Shown in pieces: positions 53,640 to 63,784 of a stretch of DNA of 64,000 bases. The position numbers and the translations under genes were made by a program. The stretch comes from Prorocentrum cordatum (Eukaryota > Sar > Dinophyceae > Prorocentrales > Prorocentraceae), in the NCBI GenBank assembly GCA_963575745.1, contig CAUYUJ010007502.1:453177-517176 (forward strand). The letters are read 5' to 3'. The notes beneath the pieces are model-generated. The model ran no database searches. It was not told the DNA's origin and worked only from the letters and a program-made list of their open reading frames with translations. Each line of letters starts with the position of its first letter. Positions within the stretch are counted from its first letter, which is position 1.

Positions 53640-54095
53640 TTGCAAAAAACGGGACGAAGTGCGCACGCGCGAGTCGTCGCGCGCGCATGCCGAAATCCTT
53701 CAAAAACCTTCGGTGCCGGAGGGATTTCGCAATCGAGCTTCCAAAAAACATGCAAAAACACATGGTTTCGCAACACTGATTTGCTAAAAAAGCTTCCGCG
53801 CGAGCTCTTGCGAAATCTTAAGAAAACCATAGGTTTTTCAAGATTCTCACAAAATGCTACCAAACGGGCTTCGCGCGCGCGCATGTCGAAATCTGTCGAA
53901 CGCCCTTGCGCGTGTGCCGTCGCGAGAATCCTCTGCAAAAAAAAAGAGACGGAGTGTAGACGCGCGCGTCGTCGCGCGCGTATGTCGTAAACCTTCAAAA
54001 CCCATCGGTTTCGGAAGGATTGCAAAATCGCGCGTCCAAAAAACCTACAAAAACCAAGGGTTTCGCACCACGGATGTTCAACAAAAGCGTGCGCG
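53640..54095 (+). repeat. ~294-bp tandem repeat, one and a half units
   Basis: GTCGTCGCGCGCGCATGCCG...CCTTCAAAAACC at 53675 recurs as CGTCGTCGCGCGCGTATGTCG...CCTTCAAAACCC at 53968. The CCAAAAAAC(A/C)T(G/A)CAAAAAC and CGCGAGCTCTTGCG blocks are also shared. Confidence 0.85.
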
Positions 54096-54104
54096 CGCGC
54101 TCTT

Positions 54105-54602
54105 GCGTCGTCGTCGTCGTCGTCGTCGCCGTCCTCCCTACTCCCGCGTCGTCGTCGTCGTCGCCTACGTCGTACTCTGTCTTTTCTCGTGTTCGTCGTC
54201 GTCGTCCTCTTTGGCGTCGTGGTCGTTTCCGTCGTCGTTGTCGCCGTGGTCGTCCTTCCTCCTCCTCCCTCGTCGTCGTCGTCGTCCGTCGTCGGCGTCT
54301 CGTCGTCGTCCTCCTATTCGTCGTCGTCGTCGTCGTCGTCGTCTTCCCTCCTCCCTCGTCGTTGTCGTCGTCGGCGTCGCCGTCCTTCCTCCTTCGTCGT
54401 CGTTCGCGTCGTCGCCGTCCTCCCTTCTCCCTCGTCGTTGTCGTCGTTGTCGTCGTTGTCGTCGTCGTCCTTCCTCCTCCCTCGTCGTCGCCTTCGTTTG
54501 TCGTCGTCGTCGTCGTCGTCGTCGCGTCGTTGTCGTCGTCGAAGTCGTCGGAGACGTCGTCGGTGTCGTCCTAGTCGTTGTCGTCGGTGTCGTCGTAGTC
54601 GG
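54105..54602 (+). repeat. (CGT)n-rich tract
   Basis: About 500 bases of TCG/CGT triplets with CTCCCTCGT interruptions. Translations (poly-Val, poly-Ser, poly-Arg) are artefacts. Confidence 0.95.
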
Positions 54603-54689
54603 TCTTAAGAGGTTTTGCAAACCAAGTTGCGGGTGGGTGGGTGGGATGTTTGCGCGAGCAGTGGAGATGACGACTTCAAGTTCAGCAGA

Positions 54690-54800
54690 GTGGTATGCAC
54701 AACATAGATGACACCACATATATTGCACGACACGTATTGCACATCATAGGTAGCACCACATATATTGCACAACATAGATTGCAGAACCTAGATTGCTCGA
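54690..54800 (+). repeat. TGCACAACATAGAT minisatellite
   Basis: TATGCACAACATAGATGACA, CCACATATATTGCACGAC and CACAACATAGATTGCAG, the clearest copy of this family. Confidence 0.88.
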
Positions 54801-54821
54801 AACACACTGCGATTGGGGTCC

Positions 54822-54965
54822 ATGCTGGCGAACATTGAAACATCGCCAAGAATCACGACATGAGCCCTATACTCTAGACCGAATATTGCTGCGGGATGTC
54901 TCGAGCCGGATTGATCTGTGATGGTCCCGGGGCCCGAAATTGGGTGAACACGCCCAGCTCCAAAC
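54822..54965 (-). repeat. Dispersed repeat, family E copy 3 (inverted)
   Basis: The reverse complement carries CTGGGCGTGTTCACCCAATT, GGGACCATCACAGATCAATC and TCTTGGCGATGTTTCAATGT. Confidence 0.8.
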
Positions 54966-55049
54966 AAATGCAGCGCCCAGATGACACGGGAAGACGAGGA
55001 GGAGAAGGAGGAGGATGAGGGGGACAACGATGACGACAACGGCGAAAAC

Positions 55050-55176
55050 GAAGCCCGAGACGAAGACGAAGACGAAGACGTCGACGACGACGACGACGAC
55101 GACAACGACGACGTCGACCTCGAGGAGGAGGAGGAGGAGGAGGAGGAGGAGGAGGAGGAGGAGGAGGAGCCCGTTG
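55050..55176 (+). repeat. (GACGAA)n, (GAC)n then (GGA)n microsatellites
   Basis: Consecutive short-unit tracts. The acidic frames over them are artefacts. Confidence 0.95.
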
Positions 55177-55365
55177 GGAAGAGTGGGGGGGCACCGCGCC
55201 ACAGGCCGCTGGCGTCCGTCGAGGGCGTGCCGCGAGTGAGCCCCGAGGTCTCTCTCCGTACCTCCCCCTCGCTCCCGCGCGCGCCCGCGCGGCGTCGGGG
55301 CGTCGGCCGGGGGAGGCGCGGAGGAGGGGCGGCGCGCAGGACCCAGGAATCCAACGTCTTAGTCC
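55177..55365. other. Unassigned GC-rich DNA
   Basis: Nothing recognised. Confidence 0.6.
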
Positions 55366-55572
55366 AGGCCTCCCAGACGGGGTCCAAGCAGATAGAGTGG
55401 GGGGATCGCGCCGCACCGCCGATGCACTGGCGATGCGGCTCGACATGGAGCCCGATGTTTTCCGAGCCGACGGCGCCGATGCATCTCTGACGTCGCCGAT
55501 GCATCGGCGATGCATTGGCGATACGGTGCGATCCTACGACCCCATCTGCTCGGACCACATTTAGGAAGCCTC
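55366..55572. repeat. Foldback MITE-like repeat, family A copy 6
   Basis: Left end AGGCCTCCCAGACGGGGTCC...GATCGCGCCGC; interior GATGCACTGGCGATGCGGCT, GATGCATCGGCGATGCATTG; right end GATCCTACGACCCCATCTGC...TTTAGGAAGCCTCC. Confidence 0.9.
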
Positions 55573-55834
55573 CACAGGCTCGGAGAGGTGTTCTGCTAAC
55601 GCCGCCGCATTCGCCCATGCCGACTGACAGCGCGTTGGGGATGTCCACGCCCATTCCCCCGTTGTTTTGTAGCGCAGTCCTGCTATGTGTGGACCACAAT
55701 GGGTCTCTAATGCGCACAGTGCAATTACTTTGGTTTTTACACGCCCTGCACGACCTGAAGAAAACGTAGCCCAGGCGAATTGCGAGCGTAGCCCAGGCGA
55801 ATTGCGAGTATGCCAGTTCGAGCGATTATCGCAA
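55573..55834. other. Unassigned DNA
   Basis: Includes a short duplication of GCCCAGGCGAATTGCGAG (55770 and 55791). No gene recognised. Confidence 0.6.
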
Positions 55835-56115
55835 ATTGTGCGGACGTCTTAAACGGAACAGGGCAGAAATCACGCCAAATCAAAGCCAAACAAGCCAAAC
55901 TACGAGGACGACTCAAGCAGAACCGGGCCTAAACCAGGTCAAGCCATGGCAGAACCAGGCGATTTGTGAGGAGATCTCAGGCGGAACCAGGCCAAACCAG
56001 GCAAAGTCTGAGGACGTCTCAAGCGAAACCGGGCTCAAACCAGGCCAAGCCGGCGGCCAAACGATTTCGACGATGTCCTAAGCAGAATCGCTCGAACCAG
56101 GCTCCATCAAGTTTC
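55835..56115 (+). repeat. ~60-bp degenerate minisatellite
   Basis: GGACG(A/T)CTCAAGC(G/A)(A/G)AACCGGGC-type starts recur near 55842, 55905, 55969, 56012 and 56070, with AACCAGGCCAA-type interiors. Confidence 0.75.
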
Positions 56116-56268
56116 CTAGAATGGATCGCCCAAGGGGGGGGGCCCCCAGGAGGAAGCCCGTTCAGATTTTTTTATGGGAGGGGGGGCGTCTGGACCGCAC
56201 GTCCGCGGATGCGGACGAGGTGGGGCGCAGAAGCCTTCGTTTCCTATTCGGGTGTCGTTGGGGTCTGT

Positions 56269-56441
56269 GTCGGGGGTGGACAGAACCCCCAACAGTGACA
56301 CGTCGATTAGTGAATTGTCCGTTTTCGGTTCTCGAGAGGGCGCCGCGGCCGTTATTTTCCAGGCTTGCGCCCGCCAGCTTTTGGCCTCAGGTCGTTTTCA
56401 CTAAACCACGTTTTACTAAAGGGGGTCTGTCCATCCCCGAC
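56269..56441. repeat. Foldback MITE-like repeat, family C copy 2
   Basis: Terminal inverted repeats GTCGGGGGTGGACAGAACCC and AGGGGGTCTGTCCATCCCCG; interior GACACGTCGATTAGTGAATT as in 17789-17963. Confidence 0.88.
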
Positions 56442-57014
56442 TGTGGTGCGGCGCTAGAGAGCAATACTTCTGAGCCCGCAGTCTCGAGCAGAAATTCAGG
56501 CTGAGGTCACTGGCCGCTCTCGGCCTTCGGGCGCCCTCGACAGCCCGTCCCCCTGGGCTGCCCAACAGCCTTCCCGGGCAAGACGTCAGTCCCTGGAGAG
56601 GGGGTCAGAGCTCTGGGGTCTGCGACGTCCTTGGGTCCCCGACGGTGTGGTTTCGCGTGGAGCATGGCGCTGTCTCCTCGACTGTGGCCTCCCGGGCCCG
56701 TCCTCGGGCCACGAACGCGTCCGGGGCGAGAAGCCGTCCCCGGAAGGGGTCTCGCGGGAGGCCTGGGGCCGTGCTTTGCGCAGAGTCCTGTCGGTGGAGG
56801 TCGAGGGCGGTGTCTCTGTGGCGCTCCTGGACGCTCTCGGCGCCACGGGTGGGCGCGGCTCGAGCGAAGGACCGGCCAGGATGGAGCCCGGGAAGGGCCT
56901 CCAGGGTCCAGGCTCGAGCGGAGTCTTCTGTGGTCGGGGTGGGTGCGCCAGGGTGGCGTCTTTCTCGGGGGCCTCCTCGGAAGCCTTCCCTGAGATCCAG
57001 GCGTTTCGGCTTTC
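56442..57014. other. Unassigned GC-rich DNA
   Basis: Open frames on both strands with no recognisable family. Confidence 0.6.
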
Positions 57015-57165
57015 TCCCACTGGGCGCTGTCGCCCAGTTTCAGGACCCTGCGGCCCTCACGGATCGATCCGGCCCGGGGCAAAGTGGCAGAAAGATGAGG
57101 TCTTCGGCTCCTGGCGTGATGTTTGTCCGCGAGGCTGCTCTTTTTATCGCGACGTCGGATCTCGG
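57015..57165 (+). repeat. Dispersed repeat, family E copy 4
   Basis: CACTGGGCGCTGTCGCCCAG, GATCGATCCGGCCCGGGGCA and AGATGAGGTCTTCGGCTCC in family order. Confidence 0.8.
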
Positions 57166-57225
57166 GGTCTGGTGCCTTCCAAGAAGCCCCAAACCTTCTG
57201 CCGCCCCCCATCCCCCCGGCTGGCG

Positions 57226-57322
57226 CGTAAGCGCCAGCCTAGTCTAGTGCAGATCTCTCTGTGCGTAAGTCTAGATGCAAGATCCGTAAGCGACAAGCCT
57301 AGTCGAGTGCAGTTCTCTCGTC
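57226..57322 (+). repeat. 60-bp tandem duplication
   Basis: GTAAGCGCCAGCCTAGTCTA...TGCAGATCTCTC (57226) is repeated as GTAAGCGACAAGCCTAGTCG...TGCAGTTCTCTC (57286). Confidence 0.9.
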
Positions 57323-57954
57323 ATCGTCCTCCTGCCCCTCCTGCTGGAAGAACCATGGATCGCAGAATCCATTATCGCTCGGGCCAGACCCCCTCATCTC
57401 CCCTCCCCACCTCGTCGGATCCGACGACCCCGACGGCGGCCACAGCGGACGACGGCGCAGACGCCGGACGATCAGATCCCTTGGATGCATGCAGTGCCCC
57501 CCTTCCCCTCCTGCTATCCCCCCCCTGCTGTAGCCGCCGACTGCTCGATCTCTGCTCGCCCCTCCCCGTCGACCATGCAGGCCGGGCGGTTGCGGGCGCC
57601 GTGGCGCGGCAAGGCCCCCTCCGATCCGACCGGTTCGATTCATCGGCGCCGGCCGGCCCGGCCGGTCCGCTTCTACTCCGACATCCCGACGATGCGATGT
57701 GGCCCGATGGTCTCATGGCGTCGATGTGCATCGTGGCGCGGCCGGTCCGACTCGGTCTCGACTCCGTGCCGGCGTGGCCCGACCGGGCACAGTTCGATTC
57801 GATCGGTTTCCCGATGCGGAGCTGAGTGATCCTGCCCCTGCCCCTCGGGCTTGCCTGCCCCACGTTGCAGCCGCTGGGTCCTCCATCGTCGCTCGCCTTC
57901 CCCATCCCCCCTCGACCGCGCAGGCCGGGCGGGTTCGGGCGCCCTTGGCGTCTG
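57323..57954. other. Unassigned DNA with short repeats
   Basis: A CAGGCCGGGCGG(T/G)T...GGGCGCC module at 57572 and 57920, with a weaker copy near 58030, flanks GGTCCGA/GATTCGATCGG-rich sequence. No gene recognised. Confidence 0.55.
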
Positions 57955-58645
57955 GCGAGGAGGAGGGAAGGAGGAGGTGGGCGAGGAGGTGGGCGAGGAG
58001 GAGGAGGATCTACGATCGAGGGTCGACTGTGCAGGCAGGACGGGGGGCAGGCAGCGCCGTGGCGTCGGGCGGTGCGCCGCCATTGCCTCCCCTCCGTTCC
58101 CTGGCGCGGAGGTGTTGCAGCGGCGGCTGGACTTTCTGTTGTCTCCGAGTGCGGTGGAGGCGGGGCCCTTGCCCGCGAGGAGGCTCGGGGAGGAGGAGGA
58201 GGAGGAGGAGGAGGAGGAAGAGGAGGAGGAAGAGGAGGAGGAAGAGGAGGAGGCTCGGGGAGGAAGAGGAGGAGGAGGAGGGAGGAGGAGGAGGAGGAGG
58301 AGGAGGAGAGGAGGAGGAGGAGGATGAGGAGGAGAGCGGGAGAGGAGGAGGAGGAGGGAGGAGGGAGGAGGAGGAGGAGGAGGAGGAGGAGGAGGAGGAG
58401 GAGGAGGAAGGGACGAGGAGGGGGAGGAGGAGGGGGAGAGGAGGAGGAGGAGGAGGAGGGGAGGAGGAGGAGGAGGACGACGACGAGGAGGATGAGGAGA
58501 AGGAGGAGGAGGAGGAGGAGGAGGACAAGGAGGAGGAGCGAGGAGGGAGGAGCGAGGAGGAAGAGGAGGCGGAGGAGAAGCTCAGGAGGATCGAGGGTCG
58601 AGGAAGAAAGAGGAGGAGGAGCAGCAGCAGGAGGAGGAGAAGGGA
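57955..58645 (+). repeat. Long (GGA)n tract
   Basis: GGA/GAG triplets at 57955-58010 and 58190-58645, with a GC-rich interruption at 58010-58190. All the Glu- and Arg-rich frames here are artefacts. Confidence 0.95.
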
Positions 58646-59261
58646 TGAGGGGGAGGATCTAGGATCGAGGTTTCTGGTGTTTGTTTTGACCATTGTCGGC
58701 CTCCGAAGGCCTCCAGATGCCTCAAAGGACCTCCAGATACTTCTGGGCAGTTACCTCTAGGTATCCTCAAGTCGGGCCTGTCCCTCTTTAGGGGGAATAT
58801 TCAAAAATAGTCGAAAATGATCCGGGGACGATTGTTTGACCAGTTTGGACTATGTGTTGACTATCTTGTATTTGTCGTCCAAAATCCGCCTGTAGGGGGA
58901 CATGCCCGACTTAACTCCAGGTATCCTGAGAGGCCTGCAGAAAAAGTGGAACTACAAACATCTAGCTCGCAGCAGGAAGCCAAAAGGATGCCCAGGAATC
59001 ACCCCGGAGGACCCAATTTGGCGCAAGGAGGGGCATCAGGACTCCCCCCCCAGAAGGCCCCAGGATTGCCCAGAAGGGGCGAGGAGGGCGAAAAGTAAGC
59101 CTTAGGATGATGGGCAGAAGGAGCACGTGGAGGTGGAGGAGGACAAGGAGGAATCCTGTTATGACCGAGTTTCGTGCTGAGGTTCTTTGACTTCTTGATG
59201 TTCGTCGTGATTGTGGTGTCCGTCTTTTGTTTTATGATGAATCGTCGTTGTTCGTGTTGTT
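58646..59261. other. Unassigned DNA
   Basis: Repeats of GGCCTCCAGATGCCTC and GGACCTCCAGATAC near 58700-58745; otherwise nothing recognised. Confidence 0.6.
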
Positions 59262-59850
59262 GTGGTTCCCATTCCCCACCCGACAGATTGGGGCCGCTTG
59301 GCTATAATAACAGATCTCCTGGACGGCCAACCCTGCATACCGCGGCCGCCAGATCCCCAGATACACCGAGTATCCTCCGAGTGTCCCGCCAACCGCGCCT
59401 TCGACGAGCATGACAGAATTGAACAGCAAGGGGCATAGCATGCCATACAATGACCGAACGTATCATGACACAACATACCATGATATAACATGGCATGGCA
59501 TCCCAACACATACCATACGATATCATAACATGACAGAATACATCAGATGCGTCTCCCACCCAACAGGTTGGGGCCGTTATATGTTTAGAGCAGACCTCCC
59601 GAATGGCCCGCCCTGCAATCCGCGGCCGCCAGATTCCCAGGTCCACCGAGTATCCCCAGGGTGCCCCGCCACCCGCGCGCGAGCATGACATAACCGAACA
59701 GCACGTCGCATAAGAAGGCACGACCGAGCACATGCACGACACGCCACGGCATGACAGAACACATCATGCAATCACAACACACAGCACAGCAGAGCAGCAC
59801 ATGACAGACCACGTCCGACTTGGTCCCCACGCGGCAGGTTGTGGTCCTTC
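59262..59850 (+). repeat. ~270-285-bp tandem repeat, a little over two units
   Basis: CCACCCGACAGATTGGGGCC (59276), CCACCCAACAGGTTGGGGCC (59557) and CCACGCGGCAGGTTGTGGTC (59827) mark unit starts. GCGGCCGCCAGATTCCCAGG and CGAGCATGACA blocks are shared. The second part of each unit is CATGACA/CATACCATGA-rich. Confidence 0.88.
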
Positions 59851-60089
59851 GCGTTGGGCGCTGGCACTAACGCCTGACGCCCGCGGGGGGGGGGGTATGG
59901 GGCCACATGCGAGGGGCACACGCCTGCGCGGGCGCGGTCTGCGGCCTCAGCGCTTCGAGGGGCTGCCTCGGGCACCGTGTCGATAGTCGATCGTCGCCGT
60001 CGCCGTCGTCGTCGTCGTCGTCGCTCCCCGCGCCCCGTCCTGCCGCGCCCCTCCGCCCCCGCGTCGCCGCCGTCGGCAAGGAAAAGAGG
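59851..60089. other. Unassigned DNA with (GTC)n
   Basis: A CGTCGTCGTCG run at 59995-60025. Nothing else recognised. Confidence 0.6.
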
Positions 60090-60312
60090 AGGAGGAGCAG
60101 GAGCAGGAGGAGGAGGAGGAGGAGGGGACAGAACGGGAGGAGAGGGAGGAGGACAATCAGGGGGGGAAGGGGGAGGAGGGGGAGGAGGAGGAGGACGACG
60201 ATTTGGAGGAGGAGGAGGAGGAGGATGAGGGGGAGGAGGGAGGGGGAAGGAGGAATGGAGGAGGGGGATGGGAAGGGACTGCGAGGAGGAGGAGGAGGAG
60301 GAGGGGGACAGG
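60090..60312 (+). repeat. (GGA)n tract
   Basis: GGA/GAG triplets with GGG and GAC interruptions. Confidence 0.95.
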
Positions 60313-60663
60313 CGCCGAAGGCCTCGGTGGAGATCGCTCGAAGCCACATCTGCGCCACTCGTAGTCTTATGCTCCGTACAGTGCCGTTTTTAATATATGC
60401 TCCGCGTGCGGATCATGTATTTAAAATGCAGGGACTTAGTATTAAAAATAACGATGAGTTCGTGCATACATGTATTCATACATTGATCATGAATTAAAAA
60501 ACATATACTCTTAAAAATCAAATGAATTCAGATCTGCCCTGTAGCTACTCCATGGTCATGCGCCATGTTTCGTAGTAGCATCATCGTCCTCGCTTGCGTG
60601 CGCCCGCCCCCGACCCCCCGTGCGCGCGCGTGCCTCTGGCCGCGCGCGTGCGCTCCTGCTCCC
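60313..60663. other. Unassigned AT-richer DNA
   Basis: Contains a TTAAAA/ATTAAAAA-rich stretch (60380-60530). No gene recognised. Confidence 0.6.
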
Positions 60664-60826
60664 TCCCTCCTCCTCCTCTCCTCCTCCTCCTCCTCCTCCT
60701 CCTCCTCCTCCTCCTCCTCCTCCTCCTCCCCCTCCTCCTCCTCCTCCGGCTCCTCCTCCTCCTCCTCCTCCTCCTCCTCCTCCCTCCTTCTCCTCTTCCT
60801 CCTTGTCCTCCTCCTCATCATCATAC

Positions 60827-60890
<64 letters not shown>

Positions 60891-60972
60891 TCCCCCCCTC
60901 CTCCTCCTCCTCCTCCTCCTCCTCCTCCTCCTCCTCCTCCTCCTCCTCCTCCTCCTCCAACTCCTCCTCCTG
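60664..60972 (+). repeat. (CTC)n tract with an embedded (CTG)n
   Basis: CTC triplets on both sides of about twenty uninterrupted CTG triplets at 60830-60889. With the (GGA)n at 61085-61270 it forms complementary arms. Confidence 0.97.
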
Positions 60973-61084
60973 CCCCGAGATTCCCCGGCGCAGCGCGCAG
61001 GCCCAGCTCGCGGCACCCCTGCGGCCGGGCCTGAGCCCGTACGACGCGGAGCGCCGCTGGGGGGGGCGGCAGGCTGGGCCGCAG

Positions 61085-61275
61085 GGGGAAGCCGCGGAGG
61101 GGGGGGAGGAGGGGGAGGAGCAGCAGCAGGAGGAGGGGGACGGGGAGGGGGAGGAGGAGGAGGAGGAGAAGGAAAATGAGGAGGGAGGAGGAGAAGGAGG
61201 AGGAAAATAAGAAGGGAGGGAGGAGGAGGAGGGGGAGGAGGAGGAGGAGGAGGACGGAGAGGAGGAGGGGTCAAG
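61085..61275 (+). repeat. (GGA)n tract
   Basis: GGA/GAG triplets complementary to the preceding CTC block. Confidence 0.95.
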
Positions 61276-61289
61276 CAGGATGATGGGCT

Positions 61290-63105
61290 CTTGAGGTGTC
61301 GTATGGTTCAGCTCGTCCCAGGCCTTGCTGGGGAAGTGCAAATGGTTGTTTTGCCTCGTCGTGGACCGAATCTTGCCTCCGTTGTGGTTGACCGCCAAAG
61401 GGCCAGTCGGGCGCTCCAGTGTTCACGGACTTCGTGGAAGCCTTCTAGAGGGCCTTCAGAGGGTTCGTCTTGTCGTCTCACCACTTGGAGGGTGGGCTTA
61501 CGAATCATCTCAACCTGTCTCTCTCGTTGGTCATTCCCTTCCTTGCTGTCTGCGCGCAACCCAGCTTCCTGGATCGGGAGGCCCATCCGCACTTGTTGGC
61601 GCGGATCTATTACGGCCTCACCGGCACCTGGGTTTCTGTCTTTGATTCGGGCTTGCTGGCCATAGCCAGGTTGGGAACGCGAGCTGGCATGCCTCTTGGG
61701 GACCTCATGTTTTTGGCCGCGTTCGCCCCCTTTTTAGCAAGCCATCCAGAGGAGGACGGTCGCGCCAGGCTTCGCGGTCAATTTTTATCTTAGTGAAGAT
61801 TAGCCTTTCGTCATGATTGGAGGCTCGGAGGACGCCACGCAGGACATGTGTATGCATGGGTCCGCGTTCGTCTTTGCTACCCCTCCATGGTCCCATCTCA
61901 TTTAAGGTCCGGCTCGAAGATACCGCCTTTCCTCATCTACGGGGAGGCCAGTGCGAGGTGGTTTGCAGTCAACTATTGGCTTGGATCATCCGCGTACATG
62001 TTGCACGTTGCTGGCTTCCGCTCTGCTGAAGCGCAAAGGGAGATCGATCGCGACAGTGCTTCGAAGCAGAGCAAGTATAAGATCACGACTTTCAGGGATG
62101 AGTCTTCCAAAGATCTTGGTGCTGCGAAGCACCGATCCCGCTTCATGGGACCAGGTTTTGTGCATAGATGCAACCACCTGGCTCCTGCGGTTGGGCCGCT
62201 TAGAAGGGCCGCCCTAGCCGACAAAAGATTTGCACTGTAGAGGAAGATGACGCACGTCAGGGGTGGACGCCCAAGTTGTTCTTTGCATCACTGGGGTGTG
62301 GTACAACATTGAAATGCGGCCAAGTTTCGGGTCAAGCTTAATGACGCCTGTCTTGCCCCCCATCCGAGCCTCCCGCCCTGGGCCCAAAGGCGCTGACGCC
62401 GTGGTCAAAGCCTCGGAGTCAAAGGTCCTCGTTGCCACAAGTCGGCTGCCCCTCGATATCCTCTGAGAGTCCGTAGAACCCGTAGGTGTCCCATGGGTTG
62501 CAGACTGACCCCGCACCTGTCTTACGTCTGTTTGATGTCCTTGTCGCCCATAAGGGCACATGGACCAACCCCATAGCCGAAGACGTGGAGTGGATGTTGC
62601 AGCGCGTTGCTACTAGTGTCAAGGACTCCCCTAGATGACCTCACTCGTACTACCTTCGCTCTTCCGCCGACGCACCGCATCGGTGGAACGTCGATGTCAA
62701 GGCCTTCGAGGAGTTGCCTTACGAGAATCCACCAGGTTCCACAAACACAACACCTGGCACAGAGATCTGGGTAATGTGTATTTTCAGACGCGCCTGTCGG
62801 TTCCTCACCTTTGCCTTGCCGCCGAGAGCGACGTGCAGTACGTGTACCTCGATTGCGATTGTTTCCGAATGCCATGGCTTGGTCCACCGTATGAAAAAAG
62901 TATGTTCCGCATGAATGTCGCAGCGCTACGCGCACGACGGAGTCTGTCAATCGTGCAGGTTCGATGTATGCACCTGGCCGAGGCTCCTGAAGCACCTGGG
63001 ACACGGGAGTAGAAGGTGCTTGGAAATTCTCGGAGCCACGACGCAGCCCATTGACGATGCCACGGTTGTTGGCCTCAGGATGTTCAAGAGTTTGTTGTTG
63101 TAGTT
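61290..63105 (+). pseudogene. LINE-type retrotransposon ORF2 fragment (RT core to terminal zinc motif)
   Basis: Several plus-strand frames follow the order of a LINE ORF2. The segment at 61325-61470 (LGKCKWLFCLVVDRILPPL) precedes HLEGGLTNHLN...HLLARIYYGLTGTWVSVFDS and then TRAGMPLGDLMFLAAFAPFL (61676-61740), the 'G-T-R-x-G-x-PL-x-D-hydrophobic' block of LINE reverse transcriptases. The YXDD part is lost to frame changes. Downstream, LFDVLVAHKGTWTNPIAEDV (about 62520-62590) belongs to the inter-domain region. VCQSCRFDVCTWPRLLKHLGHGSRRC (62940-63020) fits the C-terminal C-x2-C...H...C motif of such elements in dinoflagellates. Stops and shifts are frequent, so this is a dead copy. The residues are seen; the family assignment is from memory. 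Confidence 0.65.
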
Positions 63106-63784
63106 TCCAAGGGCATGTGTGCAGAGTACGTTGTTAGGATTCACTCTCGAGTTATAGGGCCTAGTCTTAGGAGAGCCCCTCCTGACGCCATCCTCAAAGT
63201 TGCGCCTGTCGGTAGGGTCGACCTCGGCATTGGGTTTTCCTCATTTGGTCAAGGCCTGTCCTCGGTTGCTCCCTCTTCCCTTCACCTCGTCATCATGTTG
63301 CGAACGGGCCCCAGGCATCGCGATGATTCCCAGGGCTGTCTTGAGCGACGCGCTGGCGAGTTTGACTGGTCCATCTGCGTCATGACTGCCGACGCGTGAC
63401 ATGGCCACGAAAGAGATGTACGCAGCGAAGACCTCAACTCGGTGTTGCATTATGTCAGCTTGGCGGGACGTCTCTTGGCCGTCGAGGCCACGCCGCTTGC
63501 CAGCACGTGGCGCGTTGGGGCGAAAGCTGTCAGGATGGTTCGAAGGCTCCCAGCTGCGTGGGCTCGATCCGTTTCGCCGTTCGGCCGTTTCACTCCGTCC
63601 CTCAGCCGCGCGCTCGCGGCCGAGCTCGGGCCTTCGCTCCTGCGAGCGCCCGTGGTGCAGGACTAGGATTGCCGTATCCGTCGATGAGTAATTACCTCGA
63701 AGCTGTGGGGTAGGCGGTTTCCGTCCTTCCCCCCCCCCTCTCTCTCTCTCTCTCACCTTCCTTCCATTCAACATTGTGCCATGA
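63106..63784. other. Unassigned DNA downstream of the LINE fragment
   Basis: May be the 3' part of the same element (open frames 63115-63399 and 63442-63666), but no domain is recognised. A (CT)n run lies at 63738-63754. Confidence 0.5.

Noticed and set aside
57600-57660. tRNA candidate with GGTTCGATTC
   Set aside because: Only the T-loop-like string is present; no matching acceptor, D or anticodon arms could be placed.
57699-58760. 353-residue Glu/Arg-rich frame
   Set aside because: Most of it is a (GGA)n tract read in frame; the rest is unassigned GC-rich sequence.
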